Source: Sympetrum striolatum (Eukaryota > Arthropoda > Insecta > Odonata > Libellulidae). From it: 64,000 bases of DNA. The notes under the pieces were generated by a model, which saw only the letters and a list, made by a program, of their open reading frames with translations, was not told the DNA's origin and did no database searches. A program made the translations under genes and the position numbers. Within the stretch, counting starts at the first letter, position 1. Each line of letters begins with the position of its first letter. This document shows positions 23,700 to 36,239 of this stretch, one piece after another. The stretch covers positions 90,584,615-90,648,614 of the forward strand of contig OX388346.1 in assembly GCA_947579665.1 (NCBI GenBank), given 5' to 3'.

Positions 23700-25475
23700 A
23701 ATTAAATTTGTGTACGCTGACAGTAATTATGACTTAAACCTCGACTCTGCGGCATAGGTGTTGAGCTAGAAACAATATTTTTAAATCTAAAAGTGATTCA
23801 ATTATAGAAATTAAGGAAAATTATCCATTTCAAGTCTGAGGGGCAGGAAGTACCTATTCAAATAACTAAATTCCAGATTTAACAGCAAAAGTCAAACGTC
23901 AATCTCATTACCGAAGATACAATAATTAGATACAAATCAAACACACTTACATAAACGATATTGCAAAATAATTTATTGTAATACAGTAATAAAGTAATAT
24001 CAATTCCACTATGTATTTTATGTAAGTAATGGAATTCCATTATATATCATTGAAGCAATTCAATCGAAATTATGATAATGTCAGATTTAATAAAGATGGT
24101 TCTACGTCCGAGAGATGGAAATGGATCTACTAATTCATAAAAGAGAGACGAATTCACTAATTTTTATAAAAGGAACTTTATCAACCACATCTTAGGAAAA
24201 GATTCGATGAAAATAGTAACAAAATCCAACATGGAAATGAATTCAGCTGAATAAACATTAAACTATGTATATTTTACAAATGAACTTAAGAATAATAGTA
24301 ATAATGAATGTCTTTTATTAGGGAGATAAATAGCGGACAATGATTCTTTTTTATAATGACGGAGATTAAAATACACAAAATGAGTTTATTCGTTTTGTAT
24401 GCAAATTTAAGCAATGAATTTCAGAAGTTCATCCGCAACAATTTAAAAATTTATTAAACATTATATATTGGTTTCAATGGATTTAATGTGAAAGATGGCG
24501 TAAACATTTTAAATATAGAAAGAGAGAGATAGTTTTTGAGCAAAAAAGGGGTGCATGTACTAACAGACGACGAAATTTATGGAAATATATTACGAAAATT
24601 ACGTATTAAAAATCAAAATTTAAAAATTAGCAGCATGCTTTAGTGATACGGATTGTAATGGTTAGGTAATTTTATTTCTAATGGTTTTTAAATGAAATAG
24701 TCCAAAATTACTTTAGCATATATAAAATAATAGCAATAAAATACATGCAGGATTTCAAAATATGCGTCATTTACAGATGATGACTCAAGAAATTGTCAAT
24801 TTTATGGAAATCAACAGAACTCAATTGATTTCCAAATTCAATAACGAATCGAGTTACCTCCATAAAAATTAAAGCACATTATATAATATGTGATTAACGT
24901 TCCGATGGTCACGAATCCATTAGTGAACAGCCAACCAATAATAAGGGAAAAGACTAAATCCATAAATTTAATTCGTTTCGATAAACTCATATCCTATTTC
25001 AGGAATCCAATATGAGACTTAAATTAATTTATGAATTTTCATTAGCTTCGATTCAATAAACTCCCGAATGCGGCTGAAATGCATTAGTTAAGATCGACAT
25101 TGTATAACACGAGTAAGCCTTTTATATCCACGTTGGCACGTGACGAGCTTTAAAGAGTGTTAAATTCCGTTTTCAATTGATGCAATAGCACTTTGTTCTG
25201 CATGGTGTTATTCATGTAAATATAGTATTCCGAAGTTTCTCTGCCTTTCCTCAAATATAAGTTTGCCGATCTTTTTCGTTATACCATTCCAGCGATTTCA
25301 ACCAAATTTCGCCTACTTAGCCTACATTTGACGGAAAACAAAGATGTGTAGGTTCCATTCAGTAATACAGCTGGGTCAAAACCATAACGTTTGCAAAAGA
25401 TTCCTTAAGAAACGCACGTAAAGTTCCCTTTTTCGTTTCTTGCAGGCTTTTCTTCTTTTGCAAATTAAAATTTGA
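23700..25475. other. Unassigned, very AT-rich
   Basis: Nothing recognised. No open frame of note and no clear repeat. Confidence 0.5.
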
Positions 25476-25479
25476 AACA

Positions 25480-25700
25480 TTAGTCCAACGAATTCGAAAC
25501 AAGTACCATAAGAAAAGAAATTAAATAAAGAACTTTATTTTGGTCGTAGAATACACTTTTTGAATCGAAACTGCGAGAAATATTGCAAAATAAACGAAAA
25601 TGTTTGTCGTAATACACAACCAGTCTCCGTGACGACCAAGACGTTGTTGAATCCCAGCTCATGCGTTTTCTCTAAAGAATACACGGGGAATTCAGACTCA
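25480..25700 (-). repeat. Fragment of hairpin-ended composite repeat
   Basis: The segment carries the module seen at 14870-15080 and 60.7-62.5 kb. On the minus strand: CATGAGCTGGGATTCAACAA, GTCTTGGTCGTCACGGAGACTG (partly changed), TTTTGCAATATTTC, ATTCTACGACCAAAA. The terminal hairpin is not present, so this is an internal fragment in the same orientation as the 15-17.8 kb units. Confidence 0.65.
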
Positions 25701-25704
25701 TAAA

Positions 25705-26540
25705 TAATTACGGTTGAGAATTGATAGTCTTTCCCCTTACTTACCATTAAAATTACTTTTTATTTAATTCCAAATTTATACGGTCAGATTTTGCAAATAA
25801 TATATCATTGTCAAATGCATAGAGTATAGTAATGTCCATGTTAAATTAATATTAATTTACATTTCACGTTCTTTTGTTCATAAGAACCACATGGATCCAA
25901 TGATGCATATTTATTTAAAAATTTAAATTGATACCCGTCATGTTTTACGCAGCAGTACTTTTGTCGATGGTAAAAAAACCTAACATATACGAGCCTTCAA
26001 AGAGCTGATACGTCCAACCCCTTTACACAGCAAAATATTTCTCCTAAGAATCGGCAAAAACGGAGTTGTAAGAAAAAATAAATAAATGCAGCTGGCGATG
26101 GGAATTTAGATTATGGTATGAAGACGCATTTGATGGCTTTTGGAACGGAGTACAAGGAATGGAAATGAAGAGGGCGGAGTCGTGGAAGGAAACTTCTAGA
26201 AAGGGATTCGATAAGATGGGCCCATAAAGGAAAGGAATGAAAATAACAAAAAAGATAACGCAGTTGGGGCTAGAAGGGTGAGAGGAAAAACCGTGGGTGA
26301 TTTTGATAAACATAAAAAGAAAGAGTTGCTTTGTTTCCGAGGCGATCACGCAAACTCTCGAAAAGAAAAAAATAACACGCGAGATAACCTGAGTCATGAA
26401 ATATGTGCGTTGCTGGAGAAAGGTTGACCACACTTAAGCGGATTCCAAACAAAATATCGAATAAATGGCTCAAATGTATATGAATCTATAGACGATTAGA
26501 GAAATGTTAATGGATGAATAATAAATATAATATTTGAAAC
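25705..26540. other. Unassigned; purine-rich part 26040-26330
   Basis: The plus strand of 26040-26330 is strongly purine-rich, which keeps antisense frames open (129 codons at 26044-26433 minus). The predicted peptide is phenylalanine/serine-rich and unrecognised, as expected from composition alone. Confidence 0.4.
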
Positions 26541-26544
26541 TCGA

Positions 26545-26655
26545 ATCAGTGGAATGATACCAAACTTAAGAAATAAGTAGTAGTTTCTGCAGATATATAT
26601 TCATATGAAAATTAGAAAATTCTTTTATTTCTTAAGTATGGCGCCATTCCATTGT
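26545..26655. repeat. Imperfect foldback, about 26-bp arms
   Basis: GGAATGATACCAAACTTAAGAAATAA (26551-26576) returns in reverse complement at 26625-26650 with about four differences, around a 48-base AT-rich centre. The size suits a small MITE remnant, but I cannot see a convincing target duplication. Confidence 0.6.
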
Positions 26656-26659
26656 TTTA

Positions 26660-29600
26660 AGTAAGTGGAAAGAGAAATATTGAAATCGACGATGTCAAAA
26701 TATCGTTCCTTTTAGTGCCAACGTTTTGATGGAAATAATACAATATTCTTAAATTTCTCGAATAAAATTATGATATAAGATAATAATTACATATTTGTTA
26801 AATATATAGGTGCAAAAATACTTAAAATCGAAATAGCGAAAATAAAATCCAAGGGACGATTTTAAAATGAAAAAGAAACACAAAACGGAAAACCATAAAA
26901 TATTAATTAAAATTGTATTTCTTTGTAAAAGAGAAACTAAGGATTAAAGGAGAACTGACGTTTGTACTAACTGAATATTAATAGAATAAGAGTGTTACAG
27001 AATGAAAAAGGCTACGGATCTATAAATAAAAAAATTATATGTTTTAAGTATGAAAAAATATAGAACGATTTTTGTGTAAATTTTAACATGATTCTAATTT
27101 AAAAAGTTAGGACGGTTTGATTCAATAAATAAAAATCGCAGCGTCGCAGAAAATTACAAAAGAGAAAATGGAAATGAAATCCGAAATCCACAGAAAAGGA
27201 GAAGAAAATAAAGAAGCAAATCCAGGACGTTAAAACAAGACACTTGGCACGTAATCGCCTTAAGGAATTAATGAAATCATAATCCTCGATACGAAAATCA
27301 AAGGAGAAAATTTAATGGAAATTAAAGCAAAAATAAAAACCGTATTTTTATCAGCGGTGTTTTATAGATCTGCTTGGAATAAGAATTAGCGGATTACCGT
27401 CGGAATCAATTTGTTGAAAATCCTCTCTCTTCCAAGTTTCTCGACCCGAGGGCTCCGAAAAAGAATTTACTAGAACAGAAGACGATAAAAGCATACCAAA
27501 GTGCACGTGCGGTTTTGATAAAAAGATGGGAAGCGGATTTTTTAAGCGTTTTAAAATTCCGAAGCCGTATAAAAAAAGGCGCTCCGCAATTTAGAGATTC
27601 CGTTTCTTTGACCCAATTGCGAACATGAGTTGTGGAGAAAGAACTAAGCCAAGGGGTCGTTTCCCCGTGCACATTTTGGGGATCCGGGCTTAGAGGATGC
27701 GGAAGAGAATCAAAACAGAAGGATAATAATTTAAAGCGGGAGATTGAAAGAAAATATAATTAGCTACCTCAACACTTTCCTTTCATCCGCTTGCTTGAAA
27801 TGGTCGGCTGAGGACTCCCTTCTTGGCTCAAGTTTGCTGAAATCGCTTTCAGTTATACACGGAGGATTTAAGCGACCAAAGAAATCTCCGATGCGAAGAT
27901 TAAGATTCATCGAAAGACAAGAGACTACGTGGAAGTTTATGTTTAGCCGCCGAAGAAAAATCATCAAAACTTTATTAAAAACGTATATGATGATGAAACT
28001 ACTAGGATGTTTGTTTTCATCAATGCTCGCCAATGTTCAACGTCAAAAGAGTTTTTTAAATTCATGTATATTTTAGACGATAAATTCATTGACTCGATAT
28101 GTAAATCGTAACGTTATATCATTTATTGAATTAAGATAACATTGATACGAACAAAGTGATAATAAAAAACTATTTAATTTATACTTAAGTAATGAATAAA
28201 ATTAAAAAAAACTTAGTTATAGAATATATTAATCGTTAAATAATTCTATCGACAACTGACAAAACTTATTCATTTTAATTTTAAAAAAATTCTTGAAATA
28301 TGTATCGGGTGTTGTACATAATATATTTTTTATGGACACAATCACAGTCAATTTTGCTCTTGTTAAATAATGTGGATTTATAGTATGCAGCAAGATCCAA
28401 AAACGTATATTATTTCGTAAGTCCTTATAGCAAATTGATGTACAGTCAATTAATAAATATCCCTCATACAATTACTTCTCCTATCTGCCACTTCATAACT
28501 AATTAGATTTGCTGAAATTGATCGTGCATGACCAAGCAAATCCAATGATAATGAATGCTGCCTCTAATTTCATATTTGTCCACAGCAACTCCATGCAAAG
28601 CAATTTAAGTACAATAATTGCACAATGTAGCAGCCCTCTCTGCTCTGCAGCTAAAATTAAAGGTCCAAGGCCCCGGGTTTCAATCCTGTCTAGAGTATGA
28701 CAATTTATTGAAATCTTAATTCAAGGATTTTCAATTGAATTTCAATCGACCGCTTGAAGAAGAATTCAAGCGGTCTATTATACTAAACAAAACTAATATA
28801 ACGTTACTATTTCAGGAGCATAAAATAATTAGTGAAATTATCAAATACGTATATCTTTAATAAGAGCCGGATGATTCTAAATTAAATAGGTCCGTTTCTG
28901 TACAGGTATAAGTTATCTTTTTCTTAAAGCTATGATTATATGTTTATGGATGCCCTTCCAACACGCTTTTCTCATTTTCCGCAAATAAGTTCGGCATTTA
29001 AGAGGATCCAGTTTCGTCACGAATCACGCGATAGCATGATTTCCATCGCACTATATAATGCCACTAAAAATCTTAAATATAAATTCAAGAATTCTTGAAG
29101 AATTTAAGAAAAAGCACACTTAAAACATTTATCTTAGAACTCTCTTATCAGTATGGTATACTGCACGATATACCAGTGAAGATTAATGGGTTGGCAGAAT
29201 ATTGAAGAGTTCATAATAAATTCGTAATATGTAATTTGAAATGAGAATCCTCTTCTTGAATTTCATCATTTCTTTCGTTTAAAAGGCAATTCAAATATAC
29301 CTCAAATAGCCACATTATCGTTTCCCCAGTTTACTTCATGAAAGAAATTCCGCAGTCGAAAATGCCAAGTTGAAATATATAACGAGTGGCTGCTATTAAT
29401 ATCCTTTTATTTTCGGAAATCTCACGAACGATCTAGACCTTCCTGGAGTTCCTTTTATGCAAATGGAATTTCCTTCCAGTAATTGCATTTCTGTCTCCCA
29501 GATGCCGCTCTATTCCGGGGTATGTCTCTCCACGTTTGAAGGATCGAATTGTAGACAAGAGGATCGCGGTTATCCGCAATTGACAAATTGGAAAACCATG

Positions 29601-29860
29601 TTGTTGATTAAAACCCATTATAAAGCGAGAATCTCCATGTTGATAGGAAAGGTTATTCTTATAATTTAGATACGAGTCGAATGAACCCAGGAAATAATGG
29701 TCAATTTAGTCAATATTAATTAAGTAAAGTCCGACTATCATCTATTAATATCTACTTACTAATAATCTGTATTGAGCCTGTATCACTATTGGTTAACATA
29801 CCTGTTTGAAGCGTGTTTTGCAAATGGCTAATTTCCGAAATATAGTAGACTTGGCCAAGT
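26660..29860. other. Unassigned; GC-richer part 27400-28030
   Basis: No gene recognised. Frames of 88-110 codons overlap on both strands at 27400-28080 with no familiar domain. At 29084-29099 there is a perfect 16-base palindrome, TTCAAGAATTCTTGAA. Confidence 0.4.
28748..28775. repeat. Perfect 11-bp stem hairpin
   Basis: GACCGCTTGAA and its exact complement TTCAAGCGGTC are separated by a 6-base loop, GAAGAA. The layout is similar to the hairpins at 1764 and 36748. No terminator or structural RNA function is implied in this eukaryotic context. Confidence 0.75.
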
Positions 29861-29869
29861 TACTGAAAT

Positions 29870-30260
29870 TCTAAACCCTGACATAAACCATGCAATGGTA
29901 AACAATTATAAGCCAGTAACATTATTTCCTTTAAATTTCTTGAAATATCATATTAAATAGACTCATTTATGATGCCAACTTTAATAAAATCATAATAGAT
30001 GAACAAATGGGCTTTCCGAACTTTCAATAAATCACCAAATTCTTACATTAATTAAAAACATTAAGCGAGGCCTTCTAAACAAACGAAAAAATCACTCAAG
30101 TAGTATTTTTTGACACGAAGTAGACGTTTGATAAGGTCTTGTAAAAAGGTATTATAAATTATTTCATAAACTCTTAAAAGATAAACTTCCCATCTATCTA
30201 GTTAAAATGATCCAAAATTTCTCATAAAGTACAATAGTATATATACTTCAGTGCAATAAT
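29870..30260 (+). pseudogene. LINE reverse transcriptase fragment, heavily decayed
   Basis: Translating across several stops gives the order of blocks expected for a Jockey-type reverse transcriptase: NNYKPVTLFPLNFL (for the SYRPISLLP block) near 29900-29943, DEQMGF near 30000, an LKT.SEAF helix, QVVFFDT..TFDKV (for the FLDIEKAFDKV catalytic block) at 30094-30140, then P...LVK. The catalytic Y/FADD box is not seen. No open frame survives, so this is an old fragment. It covers about 130 residues of the palm/fingers region only. The assignment rests on block order rather than on any long match. Confidence 0.6.
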
Positions 30261-30269
30261 TATTAAAAA

Positions 30270-33200
30270 ACAAAGGAAGATCATCCGTATTTTTCATTAA
30301 CTTTGACTAATATCTCCAATTATCCTTTTAATTTACACACAATTTTCAGATAGGTTTCCGAGAAATATCAGAGATAACTTCTGTTTATTTTCGATGTGAC
30401 ATATCACTACTCCTATACAGCCAAGAGCCACTACTATTCCTGCCATGATCTCTGACAATATCAACTGACGGTCTGAAACAATTACATTCGATACAGCGCA
30501 CTGATGCGTCATTATTGATGAGCTGACGATGGAATTACGCAACTTCACCAGTGACACCAAATGAGGATGGATTACAGCTTGTGACCTCATGCTAACCTTC
30601 GTCCTTCAATCTTTTTCTAAAACAAGTGTCCATATCGCGATGTATCAACAGCGATGGGGTGATGCCACTACATTCGCGATTTTTCTTTATGGGTTGTCGA
30701 TCATGATATTCTGGTCCATACATCAACGCTGAGTAGTGAAATCCATAAACCGCTATCGCTAATTAAACATCCAAGATAAGGTCATTGCGAAATATTGATT
30801 GCCGCTGATTTTCACATAGTCCAACCTGATTTTCGCGTTCGACCTAATTATATGAATTTTCTGAATTTTACGTTGATTGAAAGACTAAAGGCATGGCTAA
30901 CATGATTAGCAAATAAATCAAGGTCTTAAAAGGTCTTAAAAATCAAAGAATAAATTCGAAAAACTATAGTCGTAAGAGCGACTACTGATACTTTAAAATT
31001 GATAAACAGCATAGAAAATTCAATTTGTATATATGTGCACAGCCAACTTGGAAAAATTCTCTGAGCAATTGATTATTTGTTCCATTCAAATATCCAAATA
31101 AGTGTAGCAGTTATTCTTTTTTCTGCCTTAGTCAACATTCGCTTTAAGTAATATGAGAATCAAAAGCTAAAAGATACGGGTGTATGTTGTATCACTGTTT
31201 ACATGCAGCAACATCCGAACGAATAATTTTTGTTTAATTTTACGCTTTATTTCGTAGATATTAGTGTAAAAATATCAGCAGCTATATACGAGACGCCACA
31301 TCAATACTCATTGATGTACTAAAAATTATTTCATAGACATGCCTCTTTTTGGCATCACTAAAATATTTACTAATACTTGCCCTCTTTCGACAAACAATTC
31401 GTAATATTCCCATTTTCATACAGCTTCCGATAAAACACTCGACGTTTATATTAGTAGATTCGGAATTTTTTTCCGAATACTCGTTCTGCTGCCGACATTT
31501 TGGTAAAATTTTAATATCACACAGAACTTCAATCTCTCTACTCCTGCTAATAGTTCTTTAGCCTTTCATCAGTCGCGTCTATTTTCATAACACGAGCAGT
31601 CGCGCGTTGTATTCCATACAACAGTTCGTTTTTAGGCCAAAATTGTAAAATTAATTGAATTAATTATTATTTCTGAGAGCTAAACTTTAGGTTATAATAT
31701 AATTTAAGAAGTAAACAACATTTAGTAAAAATATCATTATTCACCTTTATTTATTTACATGCGTTCAGAGAGTACCTAAAAAGCTAGATGTCTATTAGTT
31801 CCGAAATTGAAATTCGTCTAATAAAGTTTAAGACGAAATAAGTGATAACTCCATGTAAACGTTATAATAAGCAAAAATAGAGTTCACCAACGAAAAACTT
31901 ACCCAAGCGGTCGTATGTGATACAACAGTCGTAACTTCACAGATTTACTCGCTTTCGCAGTCGGTTTATGACTAAAAAGAAGCATTTGTCATCTATACAA
32001 TTTAATGGTAAGTGTGATAAAGGAATAGACCCCGGAATGAGGCTCAAGGGACCACCCAGGTAGAAACGGGATCCGGAAAACCGTCTGTGTTGCACAGAAT
32101 ACAACAGCGCGTCTCACGGAGGGTTACATGGGTTATGGTATGACAATTTGTTTCCATGAATTGTCCAAGAGAGTAATATCTGAGTTGGTAGCATTAAAAA
32201 GGTTTTCAATAGGGACTAGCAATAGCTGTCAGTGCTTCTTATAATTATTAACCAAAATAAATTTTACCTTGCGAAAGATAGTAAATGTGCTAAAGTAGTA
32301 GTATTACAGATATAGAGTTTGTTTTTGTCACTTTCACTGCAGAATTTACTTAAACTTTTTTCAATCAAACATGTGGGTTCCAGGAGGAACATTGACCATA
32401 GATTAATTAAATATTAATCGAAGGGAAATCAGATTGGCAGCTGTCAGTACTAACAGACCAATATTTTGAAAAATGATACAAAAATCTTCGAGTATTATGA
32501 CGATAAAATTAAGAGTTTAATGTAACTATTACCCATGATGGTCAACTATTAATTTGCTTTTTGAGTATCTCATTTATATTTTAATGTACTAAACAATTGC
32601 GTTCGTTGTTTTTAGAATTAGGGGAGATCATGGGGTTAAGCAGTTCCGCATTGGCTACGTATAAACCCTCAGGGACCCGGAAATTTAAAGTAAAATGGTT
32701 CGTATGAAAAAGGTACAAAATTCTGATATCTTCTGTTCTAAAATCTTCAGATGACTTATCAGATAGAGCTAATAACTGTTACTACGTAACGCATGGCCGA
32801 AACCTAACCTAGCAAGTTAGTTCGTTAGAAGTGTGACCAATATAACCACAGCCGTGACTAAATAAGGAGAGAGACAGGTAAAAGTAAAACTTTTAGATGA
32901 TATTCAAGAGCGTTCATCCAGGTGCATAGATTCTCGCTATTTGCAGCGCATTTCATCTTTAACTTAAAGAGAAGAGTGCTTCAACTCTTGACCTTTCCCC
33001 AATTGAGGCCAAGTGGAGCGTTAATCGAGACTAGCGAGTGACATCCGAGTGAACTGCACCGATACTTGATAATAAGGGGATTATTGCCACTCTTTCTCAC
33101 CAGATGGCGCGCGTGCCGTCGCCCCGATAGGCCTTATCAATTTCGGAGTTTTCACTCAATGTGGGAAGACGTGCCCTAATTGAAAGGCATTCAAGTCGGA

Positions 33201-34010
33201 TCGGATGACAGCGAATGCACAGGATCATCTTCACTTCCGCTTTGGATGGCATTCTCCAAAGAATCATTCAATTCGAAATAACCTTTGAATTCTATAAATA
33301 AGCGAATAAACTTGGGTTGTCGGGAAAAAACTACGCCATAACCAAAAACCTCCACACGCCAAAAGGAAACTGAAAATACGTGTTGGAATAAATATACATA
33401 CAACTATGCTATAAATACAAGCAATAAATACGAAACATTTTTCTCGTAGTATATATCCAACAATAGTACGTAGTAAAATATCCATCTCATTCTTCCGATA
33501 ATAAATTTTTAGTTATGATTTCTGTTCACAGAAAATATCGCATTTTTATTATTAGAGATTTTATTTTTATACCGATCAAAGATAGATAAATACAATCACC
33601 TAATACGGTGTAATTTAGAATTTTGATTTTAAATTGATTTCTGGATAAGAATCTTTTACTTCAGATTTAAATTTGAGGAATCGATACCGATAAGGTACGC
33701 AGGTTTTTTCACCATGTTTTAGTCGGTATCCCTTCTCTGTGCTGCTTGTATTTGACTATGTCCTCCAATTCCACGTGATCAAATGTACGCTCAACGACTA
33801 TATTTTGTGGAAAACCATAGATAATTAAAACTTTGTACATTCCACTACATCATCACAGTAGTGGAACTTATTAATTTTTATTTCTACAATATTTTCCACG
33901 TTATAAATATTTCCTCCTTTTAATTATTAAGCTAAATTTTCGATATCCCTGTATTCAAATTAATGTAATATCGGTTAGATTTACGAGCAGACTTTGAACG
34001 CTATAAAGAG
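30270..34010. other. Unassigned
   Basis: No gene or element recognised across 3.7 kb. At 33840-33870 TTCCACTAC and GTAGTGGAA form a 9-bp stem. GC-richer spots occur near 32030-32130 and 32980-33130, without familiar content. Confidence 0.45.
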
Positions 34011-34074
34011 ACATAAGGAAAGGGTTGAGGTGACTTTGCACATAAGGGCTTGCACCTTGGAAAAAATACAATGA

Positions 34075-34165
34075 AAAAACGGACGTGAAAAAAGTCTAAC
34101 AGGGCCGGGAATCGAACCAGGGATCTTCCTCTATCCGGGAGGCCATCTAGGTTACCCTAGTAGCC
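34075..34165 (-). mobile_element. tRNA-derived SINE, left arm of inverted pair
   Basis: On the minus strand this contains GGTTCGATTCCCGGCCC, a perfect Pol III B box with T-stem, preceded by CCCGGATAGAGGAAGATCCCT and followed by CTGTTAGACTTTTTTC. It is the mirror image of the copy at 34195-34297; together they make an inverted repeat with arms of about 75 bases and a centre of about 70. To its left (34018-34055) lies AAGGAAAGGGTTGAGGTGAC, the 5' block found in the other copies. Confidence 0.8.
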
Positions 34166-34194
34166 TAGTAGCTAGTACCCCAGATGGATAAGCA

Positions 34195-34308
34195 TCCCTG
34201 GGTAGCCAAGATGGTTTAGGCAGCCTCCCGGATAGAGGAAGATCCCTGGTTCGATTCCCGGCCCTGTCAGACTTTTTTCAAGTCCGTTTTTCCTTTGGCT
34301 ATAAAGAG
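34195..34308 (+). mobile_element. tRNA-derived SINE, right arm of inverted pair
   Basis: The plus strand reads GGGTAGCCAAGATGGTTTAGGCAGCC (A-box-like TAGCCAAGATGG), CTCCCGGATAGAGGAAGAT, then a perfect B box GGTTCGATTCCCGGCCC, and ends CTGTCAGACTTTTTTCAAGTCCGTTTTTCC. A tRNA-like head followed by a short unrelated body is the SINE plan. The T-rich end could stop Pol III. The copy opposite at 34075-34165 would let a read-through RNA fold into a long hairpin. Confidence 0.82.
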
Positions 34309-34309
34309 C

Positions 34310-34770
34310 CGTTTTAATAAGGAAGAAAACCAATTTACATTCTAAATGACTTTTCTAAAGATTTGCAGGCAGACTGAATCGCATTCTTCTGTGAGCTCAC
34401 AAAAATGTGTGCTACTCTTAAGTCTCAAATTATGAATCATTATATCGCAACATTTTAAACCACCAGGGAAGGCTTGCTCTCTAATCATAGGAGTAGTTAA
34501 TGAGAAGCAAGGTTAATAAAACTATTTTCGTTTCTTGGATTTTGTGGTGGTAATGTGAAGCTGAATTCAAGTTTTGGTGGCAATTTTTAAGTCACGAACA
34601 ATTACTATCCGCTAACCCGTAAAAATTCTGCTCTTTCAATCCATCTTCTCTATCGCAATACGTCTCAGCCATGCCAAATTGCCATCGCGACGAACGGTTT
34701 TAAATACTATCCTGTAAATAAATCGAATCGTGCTTAGTTCTAACGCTATGGAACGTCTAAAATTGAGTAA
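34310..34770. other. Unassigned
   Basis: No gene or repeat recognised between the SINE copies. Confidence 0.45.
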
Positions 34771-34775
34771 GTTTG

Positions 34776-34873
34776 GATTCCCAAGGAAAAAGAGACTTGA
34801 AAAAAGTCTGACAGGGCCGGGAAGGGTTTCCTGGGTGCCCTTATGTGCAAAGTCACCTCAACCCTTTCCTTAA
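34776..34873 (-). mobile_element. SINE copy with internal deletion
   Basis: The plus strand has CTTGAAAAAAGTCTGACAGG, GCCGGGAA, then jumps to GGGTTTCCTGGGTGCCCTTA and AGTCACCTCAACCCTTTCCTT. The tRNA-like centre between GGCCGGGAA and GGGTTTCC is missing. Because both outer blocks are kept, this copy shows the order of the family: on the sense strand AAGGAAAGGGTTGAGG first, tRNA-like part next, then the GACTTTTTTCAAG tail. Confidence 0.75.
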
Positions 34874-34879
34874 AAGTTT

Positions 34880-35820
34880 GAATTACAGTAAACGCTTATC
34901 GCTCCCCACCAACGGGCTGCACCAACTTAAAGGTGATACAAAAATCACCATCCGCATGAAGAAGCACCGACACTTGGGAATAATCGGCTGTCAAAGAATC
35001 TTTGAAGAGAAGATGAGACGTCGCTCTAAAAAAAGAAGGAATTCGCGTCGGATTTCGATATTTAATTCCCGCAAAATGAGACGAGTCGAGGAATTTTTCG
35101 GGGAAAATTCCTCTTTTAAAGGTAGAAAAACGGCGGATGAGAAAGAATTCCATTGGAAATATTCGAGAAGACCCAATGCCCTGGTTTTCATCGCCGGGCT
35201 TGTTTTTCGACGCGTAGGAGGCCAATATGGTGACGGAGAAGACAAATTGTGGGAAAACGGTTCTTCGGCATCCGAGGGTTTGTCTCCAGCCCATTCCGAG
35301 GGTCGTAACACTCAAATCCTCTCTTTATTCATGCCGACCATATTTACATGTTCCTTCCGAAAGCGTCTTCAACGGAAATGCTGACTGGTTAGTCCTTCGG
35401 AGTCCGATTCTAAAATGGCTCTTAAGCTGGTAATGGGCGTTTGTGACCCATTTCATGAGTGCAAGAGAAGCCTGAATTACAGAGAGGGACCATAAAATAG
35501 AGTAAGGATAAGGATAATATTTTGAAGACCATTATTGATAAAAGACAGTAAGAAATTATGAGGTTACAGGAAAAAAAATAGAAAATAAGAAGACTGAATT
35601 GACGGAATGAGGATAAAATAGTATAAATACATCAGTTGAGATGACATGAGATGTAATGACATGCTGGAGATATGTGATGGTACAGTAAATGAAGAAGATG
35701 AAATGACAGAAATTGTATTCACTTTTTCAATGAAGATACAGTGAAATAGAAATATTTCTCACTTATTTAACGAGAGCAGGAAAACCAAAATTGTGATAAT
35801 AATTGACAAAGACGCGCATT
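34880..35820. other. GC-richer island 34890-35460, then unassigned
   Basis: The island has the longest open frame outside the transposons (179 codons, 34845-35384 plus), but two antisense frames of 139 and 106 codons overlap it and its start lies in the SINE tail. I recognise no domain and do not call a gene. From 35460 to 35760 the DNA is purine-rich and unassigned. Confidence 0.45.
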
Positions 35821-35824
35821 AATA

Positions 35825-35893
35825 ATACCCTACCCAGAGCCGGAACTCGAACCCAAAACCTCCGCGTTAAAAGGCTAGACCAAACAACTGATG
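35825..35893 (-). mobile_element. tRNA-like SINE head
   Basis: Read on the minus strand: CATCAGTTGTTTGGTCTAGC (A-box-like GTTTGGTCTAGC), CTTTTAACGCGGAGG, then GGGTTCGAGTTCCGGCTC, a B box with one extra base. The 5' end does not pair well with the 3' end, so it is a tRNA-derived retroposon head rather than a tRNA gene. The sequence following on the minus strand to about 35755 may be its body. Confidence 0.65.
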
Positions 35894-36239
35894 TTTGGCT
35901 TAAATATTTTGATGAAAAGGTCCTAGTCATAAGTAAAAGGTCCATTTGTTTAACTGTATCGCCGGACGCTAAGGCGAAAAGTTTTACAAGGAAGTTCAGG
36001 AGAAGAACTCCAGAGAAAAAAAGCTGTAAACTGTTAGTCTCTCTTCAAATACCATAGCTTTAGAGCATATCTATTGAGAAATTCATTGAAAATTTTAAAT
36101 ATTATACATGAGTAAGCTTAGAAAGATTTTTAAGATGATTGCGATAGAAATTTTTCATCAATTCTACTAATGAAACTTCAAAGGTATTCATATTTGATTT
36201 GAATAAATTAATAATATGGAACGGGAAAGAATTTACGGT

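Noticed and set aside
26044..26433. 129-codon minus open frame
   Set aside because: It is antisense to a purine-rich tract; the F/S/P-rich product follows from composition.
28640..28700. B-box-like GGGTTTCAATCC with GGCCCC
   Set aside because: No A box or cloverleaf could be drawn and the T loop lacks TTCGA; too weak to call a SINE or tRNA.
34845..35384. 179-codon plus-strand open frame
   Set aside because: It starts within a SINE tail, is overlapped by antisense frames of 139 and 106 codons, and shows no recognisable domain; this is typical of a low-stop GC-richer island.
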